Notes under the pieces: model-generated
Databases searched by the model: none
Told to the model about the DNA's origin: nothing
What the model saw: only the letters and a program-made list of their open reading frames with translations
Made by a program: the position numbers and the translations under genes
Part shown: one piece after another, positions 43,287-52,563 of the stretch
Layout of the letters: the number at the start of each line of letters is the position of its first letter
Numbering within the stretch: position 1 is the first letter of the stretch
IMG/VR virus record: IMGVR_UViG_3300009512_000010
Coordinates: 95,935-159,934 of that record
Strand: one strand, 5' to 3'
Source: a virus
DNA: 64,000 bases

Positions 43287-44237
43287 TTAATCATCTATTG
43301 AATAATAGTGGTTATCAACTTCCATGGCAAAACCATTTAGGTAACTTCTTAGTTCCGTAGGTGATGTTGCATGACGCAAGTATCTTTGGGGGTGTTCCGT
43401 TACGCTATTTGTTTTGAAATCAAACTGAGACACCTTAGTGGGCGTATTACCATTACCAGTATTCCAACTAGTATGCTGAACACTTACTGATATCTCAGAA
43501 CCCTTATCTTTCTGGTGCTTGAAGTAGAAACCGTCATGATAATGGTCACCCGATATAAATGATCCAAAGCATACTGTGGGTAGGTTTATAATAGCCGCAC
43601 CATAATAACTACCACCATGTAAAGTGAAATGCATTTTGCTGTGTTTCAATAGGGTGAAGATCTGCTCCTCTCCCATTGTATAATCGACACGCTTCACTGG
43701 TAGCTTACATATGTTATCTATATCATCAATAACATCTAGTTGTCCAGAATGTCTAGCAATTTCATACTTGGCAGATCCTTTTAGATCATCTTGAAAGTCG
43801 TGGAGTGTAATGTAATCTCCATCACGTTTAGCTTGCCAACTTTCATTCAAAGGCCATATGGAAGATGATGCCCATCTTTCTTGGATTGTATTAGCGTAAA
43901 CATCTTCATATTCGTATATGGTGAATATCACACCATTAGTGGGTGGGTGGTAGTTTTCCAGAAGCCATATGATGGTCTCCATGACTGTCCAACTATTACT
44001 GTCCTTAACCTTCTTACCATTACACCATTCAGTGTCTATCATGATACATACTTTGTATGGTTCTTTGACAATCCCACTGTCATTCATGACTTGTATTCTA
44101 TAGAGCAATGGGGCGAACTGTGAAGTCAATGCCGCATATGCTCTACAGTTACCATCATCAAGTTTTACGATGTGGTTTTCTGGTGTAGCTCTTTCGTTGC
44201 TTTTACACCCTAATGCAATGGTCTTTATATGCTTCAT
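43287..44237 (-). CDS. Probable glycosyltransferase
   Basis: The 316 residues start at the ATG six bases after AAGGA; an in-frame TTG lies two codons earlier. The C-terminal half has LLKHSKMHFTLHGGSYYGAA followed by NLPTVCFGSF, similar to the donor-binding end of GT-B enzymes (GT9-like). The N-terminal half is a Rossmann-like mix. No catalytic residue can be assigned with confidence. It overlaps the oxygenase gene and ends the three-gene minus-strand set. Confidence 0.5.
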   Translation of the reverse strand: MKHIKTIALGCKSNERATPENHIVKLDDGNCRAYAALTSQFAPLLYRIQVMNDSGIVKEPYKVCIMIDTEWCNGKKVKDSNSWTVMETIIWLLENYHPPTNGVIFTIYEYEDVYANTIQERWASSSIWPLNESWQAKRDGDYITLHDFQDDLKGSAKYEIARHSGQLDVIDDIDNICKLPVKRVDYTMGEEQIFTLLKHSKMHFTLHGGSYYGAAIINLPTVCFGSFISGDHYHDGFYFKHQKDKGSEISVSVQHTSWNTGNGNTPTKVSQFDFKTNSVTEHPQRYLRHATSPTELRSYLNGFAMEVDNHYYSIDD

Positions 44238-44700
44238 TTTCAATCCTTGTTGGGTCTACTAGAAAGTAGTTATATGTATATCTTGTTTCGTCGCTAGACT
44301 TATAATCATGCCACGTCACACCTGTTTCTCCACAGAATATCATTAGACGATTAGGTTTCCATTCAATGGTCTCTTGTTTGCCATCGATATAAAATGTCGT
44401 TCCATGGTTTTTCTCTGGACTGAGATATATGATTGCTGACATGATCTTAAACTCTGCTTCATCATGCATCTTGTGGGTAAAGTTTGGGACTGTGGTTGCG
44501 GTGTGTATAAACCTAGCCAATTCTCTATAACCACGTTTCTTACCAAAGTAATTTGCAAACTGCGCAATCTCTGGTGTTGGATCATAGTCGTACCAATGCC
44601 TACTAACACTACCGTCTTGCTTGGTAGATCTTGCATCAAAGAGTATAGCATTGTATGTTTCTTCTGATAAGAAGTTATCTCTTATAAGTATTTTTGTCAT
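44203..44700 (-). CDS. 2-oxoglutarate/Fe(II) oxygenase-like protein
   Basis: This 165-residue enzyme resembles prolyl 4-hydroxylase-type oxygenases. HKMHDEAEFKIMSAIIYLS (about 76-94) carries the HxE/D ligands and the first core strand; LMIFCGETGVTWHDY has the distal His; ETRYTYNYFLV has the Arg for 2-oxoglutarate. It overlaps the upstream radical SAM gene by four bases. The substrate may be a peptide or a sugar; not determined. Confidence 0.8.
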   Translation of the reverse strand: MTKILIRDNFLSEETYNAILFDARSTKQDGSVSRHWYDYDPTPEIAQFANYFGKKRGYRELARFIHTATTVPNFTHKMHDEAEFKIMSAIIYLSPEKNHGTTFYIDGKQETIEWKPNRLMIFCGETGVTWHDYKSSDETRYTYNYFLVDPTRIENEAYKDHCIRV

Positions 44701-45641
44701 ATTCTATATTTCTCCATTGTGAAAGTTGAGCCAGTTAGTGTATTGTAATCAGCATCAAAGTTAGACCACACCAAAGCATCAGGTGCATCATATAACATGT
44801 CACAGTTCTTACAGTATTCTATAGAGTCGAAGTCATGGAACTCGTGCGCTCTTCTTAATTCATTATACTTCTCTCCATGCCAAATATCCATGATAGACTC
44901 TTCGGATAGATGACCAAGAACCGCTTTACTATCTTGACCTAGAACCATACAACAAGGTACAACCGCACCTGTCTTTTTATCATTCCCCCCTGCTCTTACA
45001 ATGAGATCTGGCGAGAATGGTCTGCCACAACTGCGCTTCTTCTTACCCTCACGCCAATCAACACCCAACTGTCCCGACCAATTGTGCATCTTCCAAATCG
45101 ACGCTTTAATACCAGGAACGTGATTAATCCAATTCTCACGGTATTGACGTACTTCTTCTGCTATGTTATTGTTGTCTAGGATGAGTGAATAAGATCCAAG
45201 GTTTCCACCATATTCTATTGCGGCATTGGCATTGTCCATTACCTGATAGAAAGCATCTTTGCTCATATTCTCTTCGTAGGTTTTCTGATCGTAACCAGTG
45301 ACTGAGACACGTGCAAAGTGCATACCCGCATCAATAGTCTTTTTCATTAAATCGTTCTTAAACCAAAAGCCATTAGTGATGAACGACATCTTAAACCCAC
45401 GATCAGATCCAGCCTTAACAAAGTCTGGTAATCTTTTGTTCATGGTAGGTTCTCCCGAACCCTCAAGATAGATCTCCTCACACTCGCCAATATCAACCAA
45501 TTGATCTAAGGTATTAATGAACTGTTGATATGACATCATCCTTTTAAAGGACTTCTCTCTACCATCGTCAAAAGAGTGTGGGCAGAACGTACAACTGTAG
45601 TTGCACGAGCCACATATCTCTATCACTGCTTTTTTAATCAT
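44697..45641 (-). CDS. Radical SAM-SPASM protein (minus strand, island B)
   Basis: The 314-residue enzyme has CNYSCTFC at C13, C17, C20 and GSGEP at 61-65. A SPASM domain follows: CGRPFSP, VPCCMVLG, and EYCKNCDML. The order IVRAGGN..VVPCCMVLGQD..GHL is the usual SPASM layout. It is led by a late promoter at 45668-45675 and transcribed with the oxygenase and the glycosyltransferase. Confidence 0.92.
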   Translation of the reverse strand: MIKKAVIEICGSCNYSCTFCPHSFDDGREKSFKRMMSYQQFINTLDQLVDIGECEEIYLEGSGEPTMNKRLPDFVKAGSDRGFKMSFITNGFWFKNDLMKKTIDAGMHFARVSVTGYDQKTYEENMSKDAFYQVMDNANAAIEYGGNLGSYSLILDNNNIAEEVRQYRENWINHVPGIKASIWKMHNWSGQLGVDWREGKKKRSCGRPFSPDLIVRAGGNDKKTGAVVPCCMVLGQDSKAVLGHLSEESIMDIWHGEKYNELRRAHEFHDFDSIEYCKNCDMLYDAPDALVWSNFDADYNTLTGSTFTMEKYRI

Positions 45642-45643
45642 GT

Positions 45644-45651
45644 TATAAATA
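45644..45651 (+). promoter_or_regulatory. T4-type late promoter, plus-strand island B
   Basis: TATAAATA on the plus strand, 36 bases before the nitroreductase start. It indicates that the plus-strand sugar and radical SAM island is expressed late. Confidence 0.75.
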
Positions 45652-45667
45652 CCCCTGAATACTTCAC

Positions 45668-45675
45668 TATTTATA
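45668..45675 (-). promoter_or_regulatory. T4-type late promoter for the minus-strand radical SAM gene
   Basis: TATAAATA on the minus strand, 27 bases before the start at 45641. It faces the plus-strand late promoter, with start points predicted to overlap by a few bases. Confidence 0.7.
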
Positions 45676-45686
45676 GGGAAATTAAA

Positions 45687-46238
45687 ATGACTATAGAAGA
45701 ACTCTTTACAACAAGAAGGCAGATAAGATCCTTTGATAGTGAGAAGATCCCATCAAGAGAACTTATAGAAGATCTTTTGCACAAGACCTTTTCCTTGACG
45801 CCATCCAAACAGAACATCTTTCCATATTCTGTTCACGTTATAGGTCCTGAGCATTATGCCTTGAAGGATGAACTATATCTATTAAGTCAACACTTGGGTC
45901 AAACATCAAACACTCAATCACTTGCTCCATATAACCTATTATTCACTCCAAGACTTGCTAAACCGAATAGTTTTAGTAACGAAATAGCTCAAGTCAACAT
46001 TGAAGTGGGCATGTTCAGCGCAATACTTACTGGACTATGTGTTGAGCAAGGACTATCGGTTGGATATATGTTATGTTATAAAGATGATGTGAGCTATTGG
46101 ACTAACTTTCCTAATGATGGTTTGAGGGTCGAATTCACCATGCATATAGGTTATGCTGATGATGCTGTTAGACCGTTTATCTCAGAATCTAAACCAGAAT
46201 ATGATGAGGTAATAAATTGGTATAAGGCGATAAAATGA
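45687..46238 (+). CDS. Nitroreductase-family flavoprotein
   Basis: The 183 residues start at the ATG after AGGGAA. The opening MTIEELFTTRRQIRSFDSEK is the FMN phosphate-binding RRSxRxF-type motif of the family, and LTPSKQNIFPYSVHVI follows as the second flavin-binding segment; VNIEVGMFSAILTGLCVEQG is the dimer helix. The substrate could be a modified residue or a sugar intermediate. Its stop overlaps the next start (ATGA). Confidence 0.82.
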   Translation: MTIEELFTTRRQIRSFDSEKIPSRELIEDLLHKTFSLTPSKQNIFPYSVHVIGPEHYALKDELYLLSQHLGQTSNTQSLAPYNLLFTPRLAKPNSFSNEIAQVNIEVGMFSAILTGLCVEQGLSVGYMLCYKDDVSYWTNFPNDGLRVEFTMHIGYADDAVRPFISESKPEYDEVINWYKAIK

Positions 46239-46966
46239 GAATTACACATGCTAACCAGACGATAGAGTTTTTTACGGATTCGTCTCTTCCTAGTATTCCC
46301 AAACATATTGGATTGTCTGTATCTGGGGGTCTCGATTCGGCTTCCCTTTTATTCCTAATATGTAAACACTATCCACAGATTAAAGTGTCTCCTATGATCG
46401 GAATAGATGCTTATGCAAAGTTTGATGCTCTGTGTGCATTTGACATTATTGAGTGGATGAAAGATAGATTTCCTAATCATAACATACTAGACAATCAATC
46501 ATTTACCTTTGATCATTGGGATCCGTATTGGATAGAGAAAGCTCAAGATCTACACGATAGGGGTGTGGCGACAGCACTACAGGCTGAAGGAACCTCTAAG
46601 AACTTGCAAATGAGGAATGGACTACAGACGATCAAGGATGAGATAAAGTATGAATGGCATGTTACAGGAACAACTGCAAACCCCCCTGATGATTATATGA
46701 AGAAGCATGGGTTCTATCATAAGGCTGAACATGTCAGAGATGAACCGCATAATAGAAAGACTTTTGTGAGAGGTCTATATACTCCATACATAAATGTAAA
46801 CAAGAAATTTGTGGCTGGTGTGTACAAAGATAACGATTTAATGGATGAGTTATATCCATACACAAGCTCGTGTGTGGGGATGCCAGACAAGACAGACTAT
46901 GGAACTGTTGCTTGCGGAACTTGCTTCTGGTGTCATGAAAAGAAATGGGGATTTGAAGATGATTAA
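46235..46966 (+). CDS. PP-loop ATP pyrophosphatase, QueC-like (1)
   Basis: The 243-residue protein has the PP-loop SGGLDSAS at 30-37, which activates a carboxyl or carbonyl group with ATP. The C-terminus has CVGMPDK then CGTCFWCHEKKWGF, a zinc-knuckle pattern like QueC (7-cyano-7-deazaguanine synthase). No QueD or QueE is present in the window, so a role in 7-deazaguanine synthesis is not supported here; amide or nitrile formation in island B chemistry is equally possible. Confidence 0.8.
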   Translation: MRITHANQTIEFFTDSSLPSIPKHIGLSVSGGLDSASLLFLICKHYPQIKVSPMIGIDAYAKFDALCAFDIIEWMKDRFPNHNILDNQSFTFDHWDPYWIEKAQDLHDRGVATALQAEGTSKNLQMRNGLQTIKDEIKYEWHVTGTTANPPDDYMKKHGFYHKAEHVRDEPHNRKTFVRGLYTPYINVNKKFVAGVYKDNDLMDELYPYTSSCVGMPDKTDYGTVACGTCFWCHEKKWGFEDD

Positions 46967-47690
46967 ATACAACAATATAGAACTAGATCTATTCTCACGT
47001 GGAGTTCCAGACAAGGTTATGCTATCATTGTCTGGTGGACTTGACTCGGCGTCCTTACTTTATATCATATGTAAGGAGTATCCCCAAATGGAAATCATTC
47101 CATACACTGGTAAGGATAAATATGCTCCATTTGATTTCTTATCCGCAACTATGGTCATTCAGTGGATGCAAGATAAGTTTCCCGATAACAATATTAAGGA
47201 ACACGAATGGTTTGAATTTGATGTTCAAGATCCTGTTCAGCGTAAAAGAGCGGAAGACGAGTGGGAGAATGAAAAGGTATTGGTTGGTGGTAAAAGAGTT
47301 GAAAGGTGTAGCACAATAAATGGTCTAGCCAAGATCCTAATGATTAGAGAGTTTACTCATTCTGTTTGGGATAAGCACAAAAACCCTATGATTGTGACTG
47401 GTATGACTGGCAACCCATCAGTTGAGGAAATGAAGAAACATGGGTTCTATGATGTTCGTGAGAAACGAAGGGATGATGGTAAGGTTGCTAAGGAATATGG
47501 ATTTAACTATCAACCATTTGTCAACGTAGACAAGAAGTTTGTTGCCGATATATATCGAAGTAATGATATCATGGATCTCTATGAAGTAACTTCATCGTGC
47601 ATTGGTAGTGCTAAAAATACTAATTTTCATACCGAACCGTGTGGCGTATGCTTCTGGTGTCATGAAAAGAAGTGGGCATTTGAGTGTTAA
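46959..47690 (+). CDS. PP-loop ATP pyrophosphatase, QueC-like (2)
   Basis: The 243-residue paralogue of the previous gene shares the PP-loop SGGLDSAS (25-32), KKHGFY in the middle, VNVDKKFVA, and CIGS...CGVCFWCHEKKWAF at the end. Both copies keep all motifs, so neither looks decayed. The ATG overlaps the previous stop. A tandem pair suggests two related substrates or a heterodimer. Confidence 0.8.
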   Translation: MIKYNNIELDLFSRGVPDKVMLSLSGGLDSASLLYIICKEYPQMEIIPYTGKDKYAPFDFLSATMVIQWMQDKFPDNNIKEHEWFEFDVQDPVQRKRAEDEWENEKVLVGGKRVERCSTINGLAKILMIREFTHSVWDKHKNPMIVTGMTGNPSVEEMKKHGFYDVREKRRDDGKVAKEYGFNYQPFVNVDKKFVADIYRSNDIMDLYEVTSSCIGSAKNTNFHTEPCGVCFWCHEKKWAFEC

Positions 47691-48556
47691 ACATTGTAGT
47701 AACAGGTAAACCATCTGATGGTCTATTCTTCTACAGTTGTGAACACTACTTCAAACTCTCATCTCTAGGAATTGATGTACAATTGATTGTCTTTAGGGCA
47801 GGGGGAGGAAATGGAACACATTTTCCTAAGAAGGAATATCTAAATTCGGTAAAAGAGAAATACACTAAAACCATACCAATTATATTCGATGATTACTTTC
47901 CAGAACCCAATGAAGTTAATCTAATTATGGGCAGAAGTATGCTTACTCTTGCTTATAAACAGAGAGGCGATCATGATGAAGATAAACAGTTTAGTATGTC
48001 TCTTCTATTTAAAAACCCATTGATATCTGTTTACTCGGAAAACCACCCTATAGAGTATGATGAGGCTGTTGACTTCTTTAAGCCCAAGAAGATTTATGAT
48101 TTGTGTGACCATGATGTATATCCTAATGGTGTAGGAGAACAGTTTGAGAAGTATATTCACTTTGATAACTATAAAGATCCTGTGGATGATATACAATTCA
48201 AGTATCTATTTCTTGGAACCACACCAGACTATTACAAATGGGCAGAAGAATCTATTGACAAATATCCTGATCATGGTATAATAGGTTACTGTCCACCAGA
48301 CTACGTTAATCTAAATCTCAATAACGTAAGAGCACCTGTTAAGAACTTAATGGGAATATTCGATACGTATGTTTACCTCAAGAAGACATTCGATCCTGCA
48401 CCTAGAATACTACAAGAGTGTTGGCACTATGGGAAGAACGTTGTAGTTGATAGACCAGACATGCACGATGGTGGATCTGTATATATAGAACGTGGTGCAA
48501 AAACGCCTAATGTTAACGCTATACTAAGGGCGTATGATGAAATACATAGTAGTTAG
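47684..48556 (+). CDS. Probable GT-B glycosyltransferase
   Basis: The 290 residues start at a GTG overlapping the previous stop. The C-terminus PAPRILQECWHYGKNVVVDR has the layout of the GT4/GT-B donor-binding loop. The N-terminus LNIVVTGKPSDGLFFYSCEH is Rossmann-like. No clear signature for a sugar. It is the first of several transferases in the island. Confidence 0.5.
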   Translation: MLNIVVTGKPSDGLFFYSCEHYFKLSSLGIDVQLIVFRAGGGNGTHFPKKEYLNSVKEKYTKTIPIIFDDYFPEPNEVNLIMGRSMLTLAYKQRGDHDEDKQFSMSLLFKNPLISVYSENHPIEYDEAVDFFKPKKIYDLCDHDVYPNGVGEQFEKYIHFDNYKDPVDDIQFKYLFLGTTPDYYKWAEESIDKYPDHGIIGYCPPDYVNLNLNNVRAPVKNLMGIFDTYVYLKKTFDPAPRILQECWHYGKNVVVDRPDMHDGGSVYIERGAKTPNVNAILRAYDEIHSS

Positions 48557-49316
48557 TGGTTGTAGTTGGACATCTCCATACAGACCCAAATACGATAGAG
48601 GTGGAACAAGTTATGACTTTGTTAAATGGCCTGACCATCTGAGAAACATGATAGACTGTGATGCCGAAGTAATCAATTTTGGTCGGAGTGGTATGGGTAA
48701 TGAATTTATATACACAACTCTAAAGGATACTATATTAGAAATTGATCCAAAGGATATATTGTTAGTCGTAGCCGCATGGAGTGGATGTAGGCGTGAAGAT
48801 TGGATTACACATGATCCAAGCCTAAGAGACAAACAATGGCAAAGTGTCATACCAAGGCACGAAGGGTACACAAGATACTCTAAGGATCTCGACTTTATGG
48901 TTGCAAAATCTAACAATTGGAGATGGTCTCTGGGGAGTTTATGTAAACAATTGGGTGTTAGACTTGTAGACTTTAATATGCTTTGTGCTTCTAGTGAAGA
49001 AAGTCATGGAAAAGATCCAATGTTTGACCTAATTGACCCACGACAGTCACTATCGCAACAAAAAGCAGAAAGATTAGGGCTTCCATCTACAACATCAGTA
49101 GGAGAACTGCTCTTTTGCAATAGGGAAGCAATTTATAATTATTATTGGGGCAGAGCTAAACGATTAACTTCATACAATGCTCTTCCAGAAGTTCAGTATG
49201 AGGTATGCATTGATCCGAAATATAGAATAGAAATTGACGACTCTCACCCAAACGCCCAAGGGCACAAACAGATAGCAGAATGGATATATGATGAAATACA
49301 ACGGTTGGGACATTGA
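48534..49316 (+). CDS. SGNH/GDSL hydrolase-like protein (1)
   Basis: The 260-residue protein has block I VSGCSW with Ser11 as nucleophile, NFGRSGMGNEFI (block II Gly/Asn), and DDSHPNAQGHKQIAEW with the Asp-x-x-His pair near the C-terminus. The family adds or removes acyl groups on sugars. Starts at ATGATG after AAGGG; the second ATG (48537) is better spaced. Overlaps the previous gene. Confidence 0.78.
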   Translation: MMKYIVVSGCSWTSPYRPKYDRGGTSYDFVKWPDHLRNMIDCDAEVINFGRSGMGNEFIYTTLKDTILEIDPKDILLVVAAWSGCRREDWITHDPSLRDKQWQSVIPRHEGYTRYSKDLDFMVAKSNNWRWSLGSLCKQLGVRLVDFNMLCASSEESHGKDPMFDLIDPRQSLSQQKAERLGLPSTTSVGELLFCNREAIYNYYWGRAKRLTSYNALPEVQYEVCIDPKYRIEIDDSHPNAQGHKQIAEWIYDEIQRLGH

Positions 49317-50364
49317 ATACTTAGAGAGCATTGACGATTATACGGCAGTGTTTGATTTGATGATGGCTAAGGATCCCGAAGGACAGACTGAGAACCTTGA
49401 GAATGCCATTGCTGAATATACTGGTAGAAAGCATTGTGTCAGTATGGCAAATGCAACGGACGCTCTTAGGTTTTCCCTTATGGGAATTTGGGAAGGTGAT
49501 GAGGTACTTGTCACAGACTTCTCTTGGATCTCTACATCCTCTTGCATCTCACACGTAGGAGCAACACCTGTCTTCTGTGACATCGATCCAGATAGCTACC
49601 ACATATCCATTGAAAGCATTAAACGGATGAAATCGGATAAGACCAAGGCTCTTATCTACACACATCTCTATGGTAACATGACAGACACTACTGAGATCGA
49701 AAATTGGTGTGATAGTAACGGCATTCGTTTCATTGAGGATAGTGCTCAATCATTTGGATCTTCTTTGAATGGACGCAAAGCAGGTACTATCGGACATGTT
49801 AGCTCATATAGCTTTAACGCCAATAAGGTTATTGCTGGGCTGTGTGGCGGTGGTGTGTTGATGACTGATGACGATGCTCTAGGCGATTATGCTAAACTGA
49901 TGAGACGCCATGGTAAGAACAAAGACTTCTCTATGTTGGGTTACAACTCTAAGATGTACACAGGCAATGCTGATGTCATTCTTATGCGTATGAGAAGCAT
50001 GGAGACATGGCAGAAAAGGCGTAATGAGATTGCTTGGATCTACCACGAGATGTTGAGTGATGAATTCCGTTGCCAAATTGTATCCGAAGGACTTGAGCAC
50101 AACTTCCATAAATATGTCATTGGCTTTGAAAGTAAGGATGAGCGTAAACGAGTAAAGAATGCAGTTAAGGCTCAGGGGCAAAACTTGTCCATTCACTACG
50201 AGAATACTCTATCTAACAATTCGCTATATAGTAACATAGAGTATAGAAAAGATGACTGCCACAACGCACAACATGCGGCAGACACTGTAATGTCATTGCC
50301 TATTCATGCATGGCTAATGGACGAAGAAGTAGAACGCTTATGCAATATGATACTGATGAGTTAA
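49288..50364 (+). CDS. DegT/DnrJ/EryC1/StrS aminotransferase
   Basis: The 358-residue PLP enzyme transfers an amino group to a nucleotide sugar. The PLP lysine is Lys180 in SYSFNANKVIAG; the DSAQSFGSSLNG stretch (151-162) and GDEVLVTDFSWISTS (about 70-84) are family signatures. It suggests that the island makes an amino sugar. Overlaps the SGNH gene by about 29 bases. Confidence 0.93.
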   Translation: MMKYNGWDIEYLESIDDYTAVFDLMMAKDPEGQTENLENAIAEYTGRKHCVSMANATDALRFSLMGIWEGDEVLVTDFSWISTSSCISHVGATPVFCDIDPDSYHISIESIKRMKSDKTKALIYTHLYGNMTDTTEIENWCDSNGIRFIEDSAQSFGSSLNGRKAGTIGHVSSYSFNANKVIAGLCGGGVLMTDDDALGDYAKLMRRHGKNKDFSMLGYNSKMYTGNADVILMRMRSMETWQKRRNEIAWIYHEMLSDEFRCQIVSEGLEHNFHKYVIGFESKDERKRVKNAVKAQGQNLSIHYENTLSNNSLYSNIEYRKDDCHNAQHAADTVMSLPIHAWLMDEEVERLCNMILMS

Positions 50365-50714
50365 ACTTAATTTGGGATAAAGACCTGTCTACGTTTTGTC
50401 TACTCGATTCCAATTACAACATGATACAAATGGATCTTGAAAAGGAAAACGTTCTGCACAAACTAATATCCAATCTAGTACAAGATGATATTATCGATCA
50501 CAGTCTTATAGGCGATGAGGTGGATGACATATACCTATTTCTAATAGAGAAGATATATGCGACAACCAACCCAACGAACCATAGTATATATAAATTTAGT
50601 AAGACTTTAAATCAAAAAACTAAGATGAAAATCATCACGGCATTCAATGTGTTTCTCAATGGTGTCATGCAAACCAAAACGAACTCAAGGATAGTGGCAC
50701 AATATGAGACCTGA
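50340..50714 (+). CDS. Hypothetical helical protein
   Basis: The 124 residues start at the ATG at 50340. It is acidic at the start and mainly helical (ENVLHKLISNLVQDDIIDHS; VDDIYLFLIEKIYATTN), with one Cys. No known family. Lies between the aminotransferase and a radical SAM gene, overlapping both. Confidence 0.65.
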   Translation: MQYDTDELNLIWDKDLSTFCLLDSNYNMIQMDLEKENVLHKLISNLVQDDIIDHSLIGDEVDDIYLFLIEKIYATTNPTNHSIYKFSKTLNQKTKMKIITAFNVFLNGVMQTKTNSRIVAQYET

Positions 50715-51384
50715 TCAGCACAGTATGTTTTCTAGAAAGAAGATGAATTTAGACATTACTCATAGGTGCCCCCTTGAGTGTCTTTGTTGTCAACGGTGGA
50801 GTTCATTTATCCGCCATGGAATAAAAGTTCCTGGCGAAGACATTTCGCTTGATAACTTTAAGAAGTTAGCTGATCACTTCCTACATCTGAACTTCTGTGG
50901 ACAGGTATCTGATCCAGTACATCACCCTAAATTTATTGAGATCCTTGAACATACTGCCGTTATGAAACGTAGTGTGAGTGTTCATCACGCATCGGGAGCA
51001 AAGCCTGAGAAATGGTATCCAAAGGCATTTGCCGCTAATCCCAAAGCTAGGTGGATATTTGGTATTGATGGATTGCCAGAAGAGAGTAATATGTATCGGA
51101 TCAATCAAGACGGTGAAAAGATATATAGGATGATGGAAGTTGCTAGAGGTATCTTGGTATCAAAACCAGTATGGCAGTACATCGTATTCAGTTATAACGA
51201 GAACCACATACAGGATGCTTTAAAAATGGCAAAGGCTATTGATGTAGAGTTTATGACTCTCATATCTTCACGGTGGAGAAGTCATGATGATCCGTTAAAG
51301 CCTAAGAACTCTGCTATGAGATTAGATTTGTATAGCGAAGACGTTAACAAAAAGAATGATAGGATTGTGAAAAATGAAAAATAA
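50704..51384 (+). CDS. Radical SAM core protein without its SPASM domain (split pair 1)
   Basis: The 226-residue protein has CPLECLCC (C22, C26, C29), then FCGQVSDPVHHPKFIEIL in the SAM-binding position instead of GGE, and WIFGIDGLPEESN. The core is complete, but the protein ends just where a SPASM domain would begin. That domain is on the next gene (51374-51730). The two frames overlap by 11 bases (ATGAAAAATAA). Confidence 0.85.
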   Translation: MRPDQHSMFSRKKMNLDITHRCPLECLCCQRWSSFIRHGIKVPGEDISLDNFKKLADHFLHLNFCGQVSDPVHHPKFIEILEHTAVMKRSVSVHHASGAKPEKWYPKAFAANPKARWIFGIDGLPEESNMYRINQDGEKIYRMMEVARGILVSKPVWQYIVFSYNENHIQDALKMAKAIDVEFMTLISSRWRSHDDPLKPKNSAMRLDLYSEDVNKKNDRIVKNEK

Positions 51385-51730
51385 AGATAATGTTGAAATA
51401 GATCCTAAGTGTATGAATGGTAAGCAAGAGGCTTTTGGCTTAACCAATAGGGGAGAAGTCATTCCATGCTGTTGGGCTGATACCGATAGAGTGAGGAGAG
51501 ATCCTGTCTATAAGAATCTAGTGGCTGTTTCTAACATTAATGATTACGATAGTGTTGAAGAAATCTTCCTACAAGACGAGTGGATTGAATTTGCAGAGAA
51601 CTTAGAAAAAGGCGATAATGTCTTTGATGTGTGTTATACTATATGTAAAAAGAGAGAATCTCCACAACATAAAGCAGAGTTGTTTATAGATACCGAAACT
51701 GGGGAAGTGAAAAAGGGTAAACACACCTAA
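51374..51730 (+). CDS. Stand-alone SPASM-like domain (split pair 1)
   Basis: The 118 residues begin near a weak AGGA site. CMNGKQEAFGLTNRGEVIPC (about residues 13-32), CCW and CYTICKKR are the Cys pattern of a SPASM domain, normally at the C-terminus of a radical SAM protein. The frame differs from the core gene, so either two polypeptides or a frameshift at AAAAATGAAAAATAAA. Confidence 0.8.
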   Translation: MKNKDNVEIDPKCMNGKQEAFGLTNRGEVIPCCWADTDRVRRDPVYKNLVAVSNINDYDSVEEIFLQDEWIEFAENLEKGDNVFDVCYTICKKRESPQHKAELFIDTETGEVKKGKHT

Positions 51731-52563
51731 TGAAATTAGGCACAAAGCATCTGTATGGTAGTAACTACAAGTCTGTGGATTTCTACCTAAGTAAGTCGTG
51801 TAACAAATCGTGCCATTATTGCACGGCGTGGACACTACAGATGCGCAATCTTCATGTTGATATGGAGTTCCTGAGAACATGTTTAGATGGCCTTGCTCCG
51901 TTTCCCACTAAGATAAATCTGTTGGGTGGTGAGCCCGGACTTATTAAGAACCTTGACGAAGTCATTGCAGAAATCCGTAAGTATCCTAACTTCATAATAT
52001 CAGTTCTATCAAACTCTTTAATTAGAAAGTTCTATCCACACATTCTTGAGGATCCAGATATCATTTACATGGAGCATCTAGTATTGGACTTTCATGAAGA
52101 TAGAATTGAAAAGCTAGGTAACTATCCTTTTATTCAGCCTAATGAATGCAACAACTACAATCTCGTAATTCAAACTCCCAACTACTTCAAGTATAGAGAG
52201 AACCACGATTTAACAGAGATTGATCACGCATCAACTATATTAAAACCGTTCAATTCAAGATCCCCCGACTATGATGCGACATCACAAGCCGCCGTTGAAG
52301 ACAGGAAGATGTGTTCTATGTTCCCATCAGTCCCTGTGATTGACTTTGAGATAAAGAAGATACGACACTGTAGTAAGAAGTTCATTAATGGGTCTAGGCA
52401 CTTTGATGTGACCGAGGATAACTTGCATAAGATGATGACGTTTAAGTTGTTTAAGTATGAAAAGTATTGCGTTAATTGTACCGAGCATTTGGGGGCAACA
52501 GGACATTATAGGGCAGTCAAGGTATTAGAAATGTTAAACGAATATGAGATGAGGAATGTATAA
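51730..52563 (+). CDS. Radical SAM protein (island B, middle)
   Basis: The 277-residue enzyme has CNKSCHYC at C24, C28, C31 and NLLGGEPG further on. C-terminal Cys (MCSMFP, RHCSKKF, YCVNCTEH) suggest an auxiliary cluster. Its ATG overlaps the previous stop (TAATG). Complete in one gene, unlike its two neighbours. Confidence 0.87.
   Translation: MKLGTKHLYGSNYKSVDFYLSKSCNKSCHYCTAWTLQMRNLHVDMEFLRTCLDGLAPFPTKINLLGGEPGLIKNLDEVIAEIRKYPNFIISVLSNSLIRKFYPHILEDPDIIYMEHLVLDFHEDRIEKLGNYPFIQPNECNNYNLVIQTPNYFKYRENHDLTEIDHASTILKPFNSRSPDYDATSQAAVEDRKMCSMFPSVPVIDFEIKKIRHCSKKFINGSRHFDVTEDNLHKMMTFKLFKYEKYCVNCTEHLGATGHYRAVKVLEMLNEYEMRNV

Noticed and set aside
46235-47690. Calling the PP-loop genes queC
   Set aside because: The motifs fit QueC loosely, but partner genes are absent from the window and the genomic context is sugar and peptide modification.
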